Assembly (NCBI GenBank): GCA_020638655.1
Contig: JACKIC010000001.1
Span: forward strand, 248,001-312,000
Length of the DNA: 64,000 nucleotides
Direction of reading: 5' to 3'
From: Planctomycetota bacterium
Lineage (GTDB): Bacteria; Planctomycetota; UBA1135; UBA2386
The notes beneath the pieces are model-generated. The model ran no database searches. It had not been told where the DNA came from and saw nothing but the letters and a program-made list of their open reading frames with translations. Of the stretch, positions 19,996 to 28,071 are shown piece by piece (positions within the stretch are counted from its first letter, which is position 1; each line of letters begins with the position of its first letter). A program made the position numbers and the translations under genes.

Positions 19996-21141
19996 ATGTT
20001 TACACGCCGGCTACAGCCCCCCGCTGACTCGTTCTTCCTCTTCGGCGCCCGTGGCACCGGCAAGACGACCTGGCTGCGAAAACACCTGGGCGATGCCAGT
20101 TGGTACGACCTGTTGCAGAGCTCCGAGAACCTCCGGTTCAACCGCGACCCCGGCCTGCTCGCGGCCGAGTGCGCGGCGTTGCCGCAGGGCTCTTGGGTGG
20201 TGATCGACGAGGTGCAACGAGCGCCCGCTCTGCTGGACGAGGTGCAGCACCTGATGGAGAGCAATCGGCTGCGATTCGCCCTGTCCGGATCGAGCGCGCG
20301 CAAGCTGCGACGGGGCGGCGCAAACCTGCTGGCCGGCCGCGCCGAATTGCGGCACATGTTCCCGCTCGTCTCGGCCGAGGTCCGCGACGAGCGAGCCCTC
20401 GATGACCGACTCGTTCAGGGCATGCTGCCACTGGCGATCACCCGCAGTCGGACCGCCGCGTTCCTACGCTCCTACTGCGAGGTCTATCTCAAGGAGGAGA
20501 TCCAGGCCGAAGCACTCGTGCGCCAGATCGGCCCGTTCCACCGCTTCCTCGAAGTCGCGGCAAGGATGAACGCGCAGACGGTCAATGTGGCCGGGATTGC
20601 TCGCGACGCAGGCATCGCGCGCCAGACCGCCACCGACTTCTTCTCGATCCTGATGGACACCCTGCTCGCCACGTGGCTGCCCGCGTGGAAGCTCAAGCGT
20701 GCCGTCAAGCAGATCGCGCATCCCAAGCTGTTCCTGTTCGACACCGGCGTCGCCAGACAACTCGCCGGCACGGCCCATTTGCCCATGCACCCCGAGGAAC
20801 GCGGTCCCCTGCTGGAGACCTGGCTGCTGCACGAAATGCGCGCCTACCTCCACTACCATGATCGCATCGACCACATCGCCTACTGGCGCACGCACGGCGG
20901 CAAGGAAGTCGACTTCGTCATCGAGACCGCTGCGGGCATCGTGGCGATCGAGGTCAAGTCGGGAGACCGCTGGGACCGTCGCTTTGCGGCGGGAATGCAC
21001 GCCCTGCGCGAGCACCTGCCTGGCGGCACCATGCGCATGTTCGGCGTGTTCGCCGGCCCCCGCGCGCAGGTCGTCGATGACGTGCGAGTGCTGCCGTGGC
21101 AACGTTTCGTCGAGGACCTTTGGGCCGGCAAGGTCTTGTGA
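19996..21141 (+). CDS. AAA-family ATPase with DUF4143 nuclease-like C-terminal domain
   Basis: A 381-residue protein. The N-terminal P-loop is GARGTGKT (17-24), with WVVIDEVQ as Walker B and FALSGSSARKL as sensor I (AAA_14). The C-terminal DUF4143 part carries KEVDFVIE and IVAIEVKSG, a PD-(D/E)xK-like core. Proteins of this class are very common, often horizontally acquired and patchily distributed; their role is unknown. Third-position GC looks slightly lower than in neighbouring genes, with more GAA, GCA and CGA codons. It reads away from the exporter gene with the nested dyad in front. It could act in DNA-linked stress or defence, but nothing here shows that. Confidence 0.88.
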   Translation: MFTRRLQPPADSFFLFGARGTGKTTWLRKHLGDASWYDLLQSSENLRFNRDPGLLAAECAALPQGSWVVIDEVQRAPALLDEVQHLMESNRLRFALSGSSARKLRRGGANLLAGRAELRHMFPLVSAEVRDERALDDRLVQGMLPLAITRSRTAAFLRSYCEVYLKEEIQAEALVRQIGPFHRFLEVAARMNAQTVNVAGIARDAGIARQTATDFFSILMDTLLATWLPAWKLKRAVKQIAHPKLFLFDTGVARQLAGTAHLPMHPEERGPLLETWLLHEMRAYLHYHDRIDHIAYWRTHGGKEVDFVIETAAGIVAIEVKSGDRWDRRFAAGMHALREHLPGGTMRMFGVFAGPRAQVVDDVRVLPWQRFVEDLWAGKVL

Positions 21142-21250
21142 GGACTTCCAGAACGACCGGCCACTGCGCGGCATCCCGCGACCATGGATTCCTTGCCGCC
21201 TCCCCGGCACGACCTTCACCCCCAGCACCTGCCTGCCGTACCCTGCAGCC

Positions 21251-23215
21251 ATGAACCCCCGGCTGCTCCCGCTCCTCCTCGTCGCCGCCCCACTGTTCGG
21301 CCAGGACCCGGCCGCCAACCCGCCGCTGCACATCGCGTTCGTCGGCAAGCTCGACGAACCGCGCGGCAAGAGCTTCGTGCAGTTCCTGCGCCAGCAGTTC
21401 GCGCGCGTGACGCCGGTCGCGATCGAGAGCTGCACGCCCGCGAAGCTGCGCACGGCGGACGTGGTGGTGCTCGACTGGGCGCAGCGCGACGGCGCGTTGG
21501 CGTGGCTGCAGGACAAGAAGAAGGAGCGCAGCTGCCCGCTCGGCGAACTGGAGCGCTGGGATCGGCCGACGCTGCTGATCGGCAGCGCGGGGCTCAACGC
21601 GGCAGCCTTCTGGAACCTGCCCGGCACCAGCGGTTGAACGTGCCTCTCCCCCCTCGCGTACGGGTTGCGCGAACACGTGATCTTCGCGGCTCCGCACCGC
21701 ATCGATACGACGGCGACGGTGCCGCACGCGACGCCGCAGTCGTGGCGCGAAGCGCTCGGTGACGCCGCGGAGGTCCAGGTGCTGCGGCTCGGTGATCCCG
21801 CGGCGACGCCGATGCCGGGCTGGTGCACGGCGGGCGGCCAGCTCACCGGCCCCGAGATCGAAGTGATGTGCGGCGGCATCAACACCAAGCAGCCGACGCA
21901 CGCCGCCGTCTGGCGGCAGGGCAACCTGCTGCACTGGGGCTTCGAGCCCGACCCCGACCACCTCGAGGAAACCGGCCGCAAGCTGTTCGTCAACTCGGTC
22001 GCCTACATCGCGCGCTTCGTCAACGACCGCCCGGTCGTGCGCGTGCGTTCGTTCGCGGACCCGGCCGGCGGCGCGCCGTCGATGCTGTGGCTCGACCGCC
22101 TGATCGCGGACGGCGACGTCGAGCAGCTCGCCGGCATGTTCGCCGAACCCTGGAACGCGCGCATCGAGGCGCAGGGCGATGGTGCCGTCGCGTGGGTCAA
22201 GGAACGGCTCGGCGCAGTGCGCGACTCGGGCGGCAACAGCGACTTCACGCTCGACGAACGCGCGCTCGCGCTCGGCGTCGACCTGCGGCAGCGCGCGGTG
22301 CTGCGCGAACTCGTCGCCAGGCTCGACGGCGAGCAGGCCGAGACGGCGCGCGCGCTGCTCGAGAGCCTCGTCGCCGGCGGCCCCGACCCGGGCACGACGA
22401 AGAACAACTGGACCAACTGGCTGCGGCGCAACGAGAACGCGTTGTGCTGGGACGCGTGGTCGCACGTCTGGCGCGTCGATCCGCTGGCGCTGTGGCGCCG
22501 GGTCGACAGCGAGCGGCTGCGCGGGCCCGAACGCGCCGACGGCGGCGCGATCGACGCGAGGGCGCGCGAACTCGCTGCGGTCGTGGTCGCGCGCTACGGC
22601 GGCAAGCGCGCGCTCGACGACCTGCACACGATCTCGTGGCGGCGCGGCAGCGTGCGTTACTTCTGGGACCGCGACGCGGCGGTGCTGCGCATCGAGAACC
22701 AGGCCGAGATCCCGGCCGGCAACATGGGCACCCCGTGGCAGACCGTCATCTTCGACACGGCGGCCGACGCCGACCTGCTGATGGGCGGCGGCCCACCGCC
22801 GCGGCCACGGGTCTCGGGACGCGGCATGTTCCGCGACAGCGTCGAGGACCTGATGCTGCCGCTGCTGCTGCTCGATCCGGGCACGGCCCTACGCCGGTTC
22901 GACGACGACGACGAGGGTCTGCACGTGCTCGGCGTGCGCCTGGGCATGCGCGGCATCGACCCGACGCGCGAAGTGCTGCTGCACCTCACGTCCGAAGGCC
23001 GCGTCGCGTGGATCGACAAGGGACCCTCGGCGGCGTCGCGCACGACGCGCGCCGACGTGACCGCGACGGCGCAGGTCGGTCCGCTGCTGCTCGACGCGGG
23101 CTTCTCGATGCAGGGCCGCCGCACGACGCAGTGGACCTACGAGGAACTGACCTGGAACCCGACCGCGCCGGCGGGACTGGCGACCGAACACGAGCCGCTG
23201 CTGGGCGGCAGGTGA
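21251..23215 (+). pseudogene. Secreted ThuA-like protein gene interrupted by one in-frame TGA
   Basis: A signal peptide (MNPRLLPLLLVAAPLFGQ) opens a 654-codon frame whose codon 129 is TGA (21635-21637). Before the stop, HIAFVGKLDEPRGKSF to FWNLPGTSG looks like the first half of a ThuA/glutamine-amidotransferase-like fold. After it the same frame continues without a shift (TCLSPLAYGLREHVIFAAP, then about 500 residues with the same codon bias). A CGA-to-TGA change would explain it. No function is assigned to the C-terminal part. Alternatives are stop readthrough or two polypeptides, the second starting near TTG 21665. The gene ends six bases before the insertion sequence. Confidence 0.7.
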
Positions 23216-23221
23216 ACGCAG

Positions 23222-23240
23222 GAACTGATTCCTTCCGTGG
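23222..23240 (+). repeat. Left terminal inverted repeat of the insertion sequence
   Basis: GAACTGATTCCTTCCGTGG, perfectly complementary to 24431-24449. The match stops at the outer edge (23221 does not pair with 24450) and becomes patchy inside. Confidence 0.92.
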
Positions 23241-23320
23241 CGTACACCGGAAACCTCGCCATTAGTTGAGGTCGGGCATCCACACCTCTGCCGGCACATC
23301 GTGTCCGGCAGGAGAAGTCG

Positions 23321-24376
23321 ATGCCCTCGTTCACGCCGCCACGGTGCCCCAACGCCGATTGCCCAAGGCACACCGATCCGCAGCCCCGCTTCTGCCGCCG
23401 CCGCGGCAGCTACTGGCCCAAATGCCGCGCCGCGCCCATCCCCCGCTACCACTGCAAGTCCTGTAACCGCAGCTTCTCACGGCAGACGTTCCGGCACGAC
23501 TACCGGGACCACCGGCCCGAACTCAACGAAAGCCTGTTCCTGCTGCTGACAAGCGGCGTCGGTCTGAGGCAATGCAGCCGATTGCTGCGCTCGGGCGTGC
23601 GGTGCCCGCAGCAGAAGCTGGCCAAGATGGGGCGCACACTCGCGCTGCTGCGCGACAACCTGTGTCCGCGACTTCCGAGCAGTCGCGTCTTCGTGATGGA
23701 CGAGGAGGAGACCTACGAAGGTGCCTCGATCCGACCGTTGACGATGCCCGTCGTGATCGACCGAGAGACCTGGTTCGTGGTTGCCGTCGACGTCGGCTCG
23801 ATCCGGCGCCTCGCGCGGCGCGGCACGCGGCGGCGCGTGATGCAGGACCAGGAGGAGGCCAAGCACGGCCGGCGCCAGGACCAGAGCCGCGCGTGCACCG
23901 AGCGGGTGCTGCGCGCCCTGGCGGCGAAATGCCCCGCGGGCGATCTCCTGCTGCAGACGGACAAGAAGTCGAGCTACGCGACCCTCGCCAGGCGCATCTT
24001 CGGCGACCGCCTGACGCACGAGACGACCTCGAGCCGCCGGGTACGCGACAGGCACAACCCGTTGTTCCCAATCAACGTGACGCTGGCGATGTCGCGCGAC
24101 AACTGCGGCCGGCTGCGACGCAAGTCCTGGCTGGTAACCAAGTGCGCGCCGCGCCTGCTCGACCACGCGCAACTGTTCGCCGTCTACCGCAACTTCGTGC
24201 GGCGGCGCTTCAACCATGACAAGGAGAACGAGACCCCGGGCAAGCTGCTCGGCATCGTGCCGCGCAACCTCGACGCAGCAGAGGTGCTGGCCTGGCGGCA
24301 GGACTGGGGCGATCGGAGCATCCACCCGATGAGCAGGAGCGGCATGCAGACGGTGCGCGCCAGCATGGTGGCCTGA
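23321..24376 (+). CDS. IS1/IS1595-superfamily transposase with N-terminal zinc ribbon
   Basis: An intact 351-residue transposase. The N-terminus holds two cysteine clusters (C9, C14, C25, C35 and YHCKSCNRSF with C45/C48), a zinc ribbon as in IS1 InsA. It is followed by a helix-turn-helix-like GVGLRQCSRLLRSG. The catalytic part shows D127 in VFVMDEEETYEG and D214 in LLLQTDKKSSY. The closing block INVTLAMSRDNCGRLRRKSW resembles the end of IS1 InsB, but the usual third acidic residue is not where IS1 has its glutamate. IS1 makes InsAB by frameshift; here it is one continuous frame. Family placement is my reading and needs comparison. Confidence 0.82.
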   Translation: MPSFTPPRCPNADCPRHTDPQPRFCRRRGSYWPKCRAAPIPRYHCKSCNRSFSRQTFRHDYRDHRPELNESLFLLLTSGVGLRQCSRLLRSGVRCPQQKLAKMGRTLALLRDNLCPRLPSSRVFVMDEEETYEGASIRPLTMPVVIDRETWFVVAVDVGSIRRLARRGTRRRVMQDQEEAKHGRRQDQSRACTERVLRALAAKCPAGDLLLQTDKKSSYATLARRIFGDRLTHETTSSRRVRDRHNPLFPINVTLAMSRDNCGRLRRKSWLVTKCAPRLLDHAQLFAVYRNFVRRRFNHDKENETPGKLLGIVPRNLDAAEVLAWRQDWGDRSIHPMSRSGMQTVRASMVA

Positions 24377-24430
24377 CCTCGTCGGTGACGCCGCGTGGTC
24401 AGACGTCCGCGGCGCACCCATGCGCGTGCA

Positions 24431-24449
24431 CCACGGAAGGAATCAGTTC
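24431..24449 (-). repeat. Right terminal inverted repeat of the insertion sequence
   Basis: CCACGGAAGGAATCAGTTC on the plus strand, the exact reverse complement of the left repeat. It ends nine bases before the fliN stop codon. Confidence 0.92.
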
Positions 24450-24458
24450 AGTGAACCC

Positions 24459-24857
24459 TCAGCGCAGGCTCTCGAGGCGACCGGCGGCGTCGACGATCTG
24501 CGTGATGCGCAGGCCGTAGGAGTCGTCGACGAGCACGACCTCGCCGCGCGCGACGAGCTTGCCGTTGACGCGCAGGTCGACGGGCTCCTCGGCCTTCTTG
24601 TCGAGCGCGATGACGCTGCCCGGCACGAGCTTGAGCACTTCCTCGAGACTCATCTGGGCGCGCCCGACCTCGACCGAGATCGGGATCTCGACGTCGAGCA
24701 GCAGGTCCAGGTTGCGCGAGTCCTCGCCCTTGATGCCGCCGCCCAGCGGCCCGAAGGACACCGGCTGCACCGCGGCCGCGGCCAGCTCGGCGCTGGCGTG
24801 CGCGACGGAGTCCGCACCCCACTCGCCGCCGCCCTGTTGTGCTTGGTTCTCGCTCAT
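24459..24857 (-). CDS. fliN: Flagellar motor switch protein FliN
   Basis: A 132-residue protein with a low-complexity Ala/Gly N-terminus and a SpoA domain from about residue 47 (LLLDVEIPISVEVGRAQMSLEEVL, then LRVNGKLVARGEVVLVDDSYGLRITQI). FliN forms the lower ring of the switch complex and binds the export ATPase assembly through FliH. It is the last flagellar gene here. Four bases separate it from fliM upstream, and the insertion sequence begins nine bases beyond its stop. In many genomes fliPQR, flhB and flhA follow; they are not present in this window. Confidence 0.93.
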   Translation of the reverse strand: MSENQAQQGGGEWGADSVAHASAELAAAAVQPVSFGPLGGGIKGEDSRNLDLLLDVEIPISVEVGRAQMSLEEVLKLVPGSVIALDKKAEEPVDLRVNGKLVARGEVVLVDDSYGLRITQIVDAAGRLESLR

Positions 24858-24861
24858 GCGC

Positions 24862-25854
24862 CTAATTGCTCATGACATCGGCAACTTGCAGGCCCAACCT
24901 GTTGCCGATCCTGCCGACGTGGGCGGTGAACTTGGGTTTGCCCTGCACGGGCACGACCGCGGGCTGGCCCAGCCGCGCGTCGAGCGGGATCACGTCGCCG
25001 GCCTGCAGGTCGAGCAGCTGCCGCAGGCGGATGCGCGCGGTGCCCAGCTCGGCGGCGATCTCGATCGGCACGCCGCGCACGGTCTTCTCGACCGTGGGCC
25101 GCGACGAGCCGGGCTCGGGACCGGAGACCGAGTCGCGGGTGAAGCGCTCGAGGATCGGTTCGATCGACGTGAACGGCAGCACCAGGCGCAGGTCGCCGAT
25201 CAGGAAGTCGCCGGCGGCCTGGAAGTAGATCGACAGCACGACGTCCTGCGACGGCAGGATCTGCGCCATCGACGGGTTGCAGAAGCGGTTCTGGATCGAC
25301 CAGTCGAGCTTGATCACCTCGGACAGGCTCTCGCAGATGCGGTCGAGGCAAGGGCCGATCAGGGCGTCGGCGACCGTGTACTCGGCCGCCGTGAAGTCCT
25401 TGGGCACCTTGCTGATCTTGCCCGAGCCGCCCAGGATGCGGTCGACGGCGCCGTAGAGCAGGCTCGTGCTGGCCGTGAACAACACCGGCAGCTTGAGCGG
25501 CTGCATCTCGAGCACGTAGATCGCCACCGGTCCCGGCAGCTGTTCGAGCCAGGTCGAGAAGCGCAGCTGCTCGACCGCGACGCAGTCGCAGCGCGTGTCC
25601 AGGCGCAGGCGGTCGCTCATCGTCGCCGACAGCAGCTTGCCGGCGCTCTCGAAGTAGCGCTCGAGACCGCGCACCTGCTCGCGACCGAGCCGGTTGGGCT
25701 TGAGCAGATCCATCGGCGCGACGACGCGGTCGTCGACCGGCAGCATCAACCCCGCCGGCAGCCGCGGCTCGGGATCGACGTCGAGCGCCGAACCCTCGCT
25801 GCGGAACATGTGCAGCAGGGTGTCGATCTCTTCGTTGCTGAGGATCTCGTTCAC
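24862..25854 (-). CDS. fliM: Flagellar motor switch protein FliM
   Basis: A 330-residue FliM. The CheY-P-binding N-terminus is recognisable (ILSNEEIDTLLHMF, residues 4-17). The CheC-like middle domain contains the DRILGGSGK signature, and the SpoA domain closes the chain (VPIEIAAELGTARIRLRQLL). It forms the C-ring middle layer, contacts FliG and FliN, and sets rotation direction. It lies 31 bases after fliL in the same operon. All expected segments are present and the length is normal. Confidence 0.95.
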   Translation of the reverse strand: MNEILSNEEIDTLLHMFRSEGSALDVDPEPRLPAGLMLPVDDRVVAPMDLLKPNRLGREQVRGLERYFESAGKLLSATMSDRLRLDTRCDCVAVEQLRFSTWLEQLPGPVAIYVLEMQPLKLPVLFTASTSLLYGAVDRILGGSGKISKVPKDFTAAEYTVADALIGPCLDRICESLSEVIKLDWSIQNRFCNPSMAQILPSQDVVLSIYFQAAGDFLIGDLRLVLPFTSIEPILERFTRDSVSGPEPGSSRPTVEKTVRGVPIEIAAELGTARIRLRQLLDLQAGDVIPLDARLGQPAVVPVQGKPKFTAHVGRIGNRLGLQVADVMSN

Positions 25855-25885
25855 TGGGGGTGCTCGGTGGGGGATTCGCGCGCGG

Positions 25886-26395
25886 TCACTGCATCAGCCA
25901 GCGCATCCAGATGACCTTGGTGACCTTCGCCACCTTGTGGCCGTCGACCTCGGGGAACAGGGTCCGGTCGAGGTCGTCGAGGACGTCCTTCTCGAGGATG
26001 CGCACGCCGGACTCGGCCTGCAGTTCCTCCATGCTGCGCTGCTTCATGATCACCAGGACGTTCGAGTTGGCGACGTCCCAGTGCTCCTTGATCTGCTCGA
26101 AGGCCTCGCCCTCGCGGTCCTCGCGGACCGTGTAGACGAACTTCAGCGCCAGGCTGGCGATGCCCTTGCCGGCCTTGGTGCGCGGGTTGAACTCGTGCTT
26201 GATCTGGTCGGGATGGGTGACATCCACGAACTCGTGCACGGGCTCCTCGACCTTGACCTCGACGGTCTTGGGCGGGACCGCGAAGACCACGCCGGCGCCG
26301 CCGAGGATGGCGCCGACCGCGATCATCACGATCGGGGGCAACCCCTTCTTCTTGCCGGCCTTGGCGTCGGCTTCCTTCTTCTTGTCTTCGGCCAC
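25886..26395 (-). CDS. fliL: Flagellar basal-body-associated protein FliL
   Basis: A 169-residue single-pass inner-membrane protein. A Lys-rich cytoplasmic N-terminus (about 17 residues) is followed by one membrane helix (PPIVMIAVGAILGGAGVVFAV, about 20-40). The periplasmic FliL domain ends in VTKVIWMRWLMQ. FliL rings surround stator units and improve torque. The gap to the upstream MotE-like gene is 108 bases, the widest in this operon. That gap contains GATCC/GGATC arms and an ATCGGCCGAT palindrome but no clear promoter. Confidence 0.85.
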   Translation of the reverse strand: MAEDKKKEADAKAGKKKGLPPIVMIAVGAILGGAGVVFAVPPKTVEVKVEEPVHEFVDVTHPDQIKHEFNPRTKAGKGIASLALKFVYTVREDREGEAFEQIKEHWDVANSNVLVIMKQRSMEELQAESGVRILEKDVLDDLDRTLFPEVDGHKVAKVTKVIWMRWLMQ

Positions 26396-26503
26396 GTTGG
26401 TGTTCTGCCTTTCGTCTGCCGATCCTTCGCTTGCGTCGGATCTATCGGCCGATCGGGGCGGCTGTGTTGAACTTCTCGGCGGTGTCTGCTGCGGCCCGGC
26501 GGC

Positions 26504-27553
26504 TCAGCGCCCTGGCCCCGATGGCGTCGCCTCCTTGCTGACGCGCATGCGCTTCTGCATCACGTCCCAGGCGAGCGCGGTGGGCAGCTGGGCGAGGATC
26601 TCGTCGAGCTTGTCCTTGTCCATGAACTCGAGCAGCTTGAGGATCTCGGTCTGGCCGGCGTCGGTCTTCCACTGCTCCTCGAGCATCTGCGCGGCCTTGG
26701 CCGGCTCCCACGACGACAGCGAGGCGGCGTTCTTCTTGAGCGCGGCGACCTCGTCGTTGCGGACCAGTTTGACCTGCTGCTGGAACTTCTCGATGCGGCG
26801 GTCGAGCTGCCGGTGCAGGTCCTCGACGACCGTGCGCTCGCGGCTCAGCTCGCGCTGCCGGCGCCCGATGTCGTCGGCCAGCTCCTGCAGCTCCTGCTCG
26901 CGCAGGTCGAGCGCGGTGCGGCGACGGTCGAGCTCGGCGATGGTCGCCTCGACGCGCTTCCAGGCCTCGTTGATCTGATCGGGGGTGAGCCCCGACGGCA
27001 TGCCGTCGAAGGTGAAGAACCCGCCCGGGGCGTACTTGCTCTGGCGATCCTTGTCGAGCGATTCGGCCAGCGCGTCGAAGTCACGCTCGGCGGCGTGCTT
27101 GTCGGACTTGCCCGCGTCGTCGTGACCACCCTGCGGCGGCGTCGCGGCCTTCTCGGGCTTGGCGGGTTCGGCGCCGTGCCCCGCGTCGGCGCTGGGTTCC
27201 TCGCCGTGACCGCCGCCGTGGCCGTCGCCGGCCGAGGGCTCGGGGTCGTTCAGCGAGCGGCCGACCTTCTTCTTGTTGGGGTGATCACCCTGCGGCTCCT
27301 GCTGCCCCTGCTCGTCGGTCGAGTGCGACGCGTCCGCCACGCCGCCCTGCCCGTGGAAGCCGGCTGCCTCCGGGTTGCCGGCGGCGGCCGGATCACCACC
27401 CTCGGCGGGCGGCGGCGCGGGGAAGAACGAGCTGAGCACCGGGATGTTCGCGGTGCCTTCGTGATTGAGGCGCCCGGTGGCCGCGAGGCCGCCGACGACG
27501 GAGCCCGCGAACAGCAGCACACCGACGAAGATCTTGATCAAGAGTCCGACCAT
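26504..27553 (-). CDS. MotE-like flagellar membrane protein
   Basis: A 349-residue protein: one N-terminal membrane helix (residues 3-26), then a long Gly/His/Glu/Pro-rich linker to about 160. A coiled coil spans about 205-270 (TIAELDRRRTALDLREQEL), and a small C-terminal domain resembles the MgtE N-domain (AQMLEEQWKTDAGQTEILKLLEFMD). This matches MotE/FlbB-type proteins, periplasmic scaffolds that position motor or stator parts. Its start overlaps the fliJ stop (TGATG), and it lies between fliJ and fliL. The His/Glu-rich linker is unusually long. The family assignment is by architecture and position. Confidence 0.75.
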   Translation of the reverse strand: MVGLLIKIFVGVLLFAGSVVGGLAATGRLNHEGTANIPVLSSFFPAPPPAEGGDPAAAGNPEAAGFHGQGGVADASHSTDEQGQQEPQGDHPNKKKVGRSLNDPEPSAGDGHGGGHGEEPSADAGHGAEPAKPEKAATPPQGGHDDAGKSDKHAAERDFDALAESLDKDRQSKYAPGGFFTFDGMPSGLTPDQINEAWKRVEATIAELDRRRTALDLREQELQELADDIGRRQRELSRERTVVEDLHRQLDRRIEKFQQQVKLVRNDEVAALKKNAASLSSWEPAKAAQMLEEQWKTDAGQTEILKLLEFMDKDKLDEILAQLPTALAWDVMQKRMRVSKEATPSGPGR

Positions 27554-27990
27554 CAGTCCTCACCTCCAACCTGGATTCCACGTTGCAGCCGCGAGAGCTC
27601 GTCGAGCTCGGCCTGTTCGGCGCGCTGCACCTCGAGGCGCCACTCGTCGCGGCGCTTGTCGCGCAGCTGCTGCAGCACCTTGAGGTCGCGGGCCCGCTGC
27701 GCGTAGTCGCCCTGCGCCTTGGTCAGGCCGCGCTCGGCAACGGCGAGCTGCTTGTCGAGCCGCCACTTGTGCCGGCGCAGGCCGACCTCGAGGCTGCGCG
27801 CCAGCATGCCGACCGCGTCGGCGCCCGCGGCCTGGTCGGCGCACTCGCGCAGCCCCTGCGCGGCCGCCGCCTGCTGCTGCTCGACCTGATTGACCGCGGC
27901 CATCGCGGTGGCGAGCTCACGCCGCGCGTTGCGTTCGAGCTGCGAACGCAAACGGACCAGCGGCTGCAGACGGAAGCGGAAGCGGCGCAT
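27553..27990 (-). CDS. fliJ: Flagellar export chaperone FliJ
   Basis: A 145-residue, almost entirely helical coiled-coil protein beginning MRRFRFRLQPLVRLR, the standard FliJ opening, and rich in Arg, Gln and Glu. FliJ sits in the centre of the FliI hexamer and couples it to FlhA and to chaperone recycling. It is 81 bases downstream of fliI and overlaps the start of the MotE-like gene. Sequence conservation in FliJ is always low; position plus coiled-coil character carry the call. Confidence 0.85.
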   Translation of the reverse strand: MRRFRFRLQPLVRLRSQLERNARRELATAMAAVNQVEQQQAAAAQGLRECADQAAGADAVGMLARSLEVGLRRHKWRLDKQLAVAERGLTKAQGDYAQRARDLKVLQQLRDKRRDEWRLEVQRAEQAELDELSRLQRGIQVGGED

Positions 27991-28071
27991 GCTCCGCTAT
28001 CGACCGTGGCATGGGTGGTTCCTGAGCCGCCGTCGCGAAATCCGGCGGCGCCGGCTGGGCTGTCGCGGATC

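Larger units (their letters stand above)
23222..24449. mobile_element. Complete 1228-bp insertion sequence, IS1/IS1595-like
   Basis: The element is bounded by perfect 19-bp terminal inverted repeats and contains one intact transposase gene. It sits between the ThuA-like gene's stop and the stop of fliN, touching neither coding region. No matching flanking duplication of 5-9 bases is visible, so the direct-repeat footprint is lost or was never made. Confidence 0.9.

Noticed and set aside
21635..21672. Selenocysteine insertion at the in-frame TGA
   Set aside because: Only a weak TCGCG/CGCGA stem follows, no sel genes are in the window, and the residue context does not resemble a known selenoprotein. 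A CGA-to-TGA change is simpler.
23212..24456. GTGAAC on both sides of the insertion sequence as a target duplication
   Set aside because: The two copies are not adjacent to the repeat ends (four bases away on one side, one on the other) and flanking bases differ, so it is probably coincidence.
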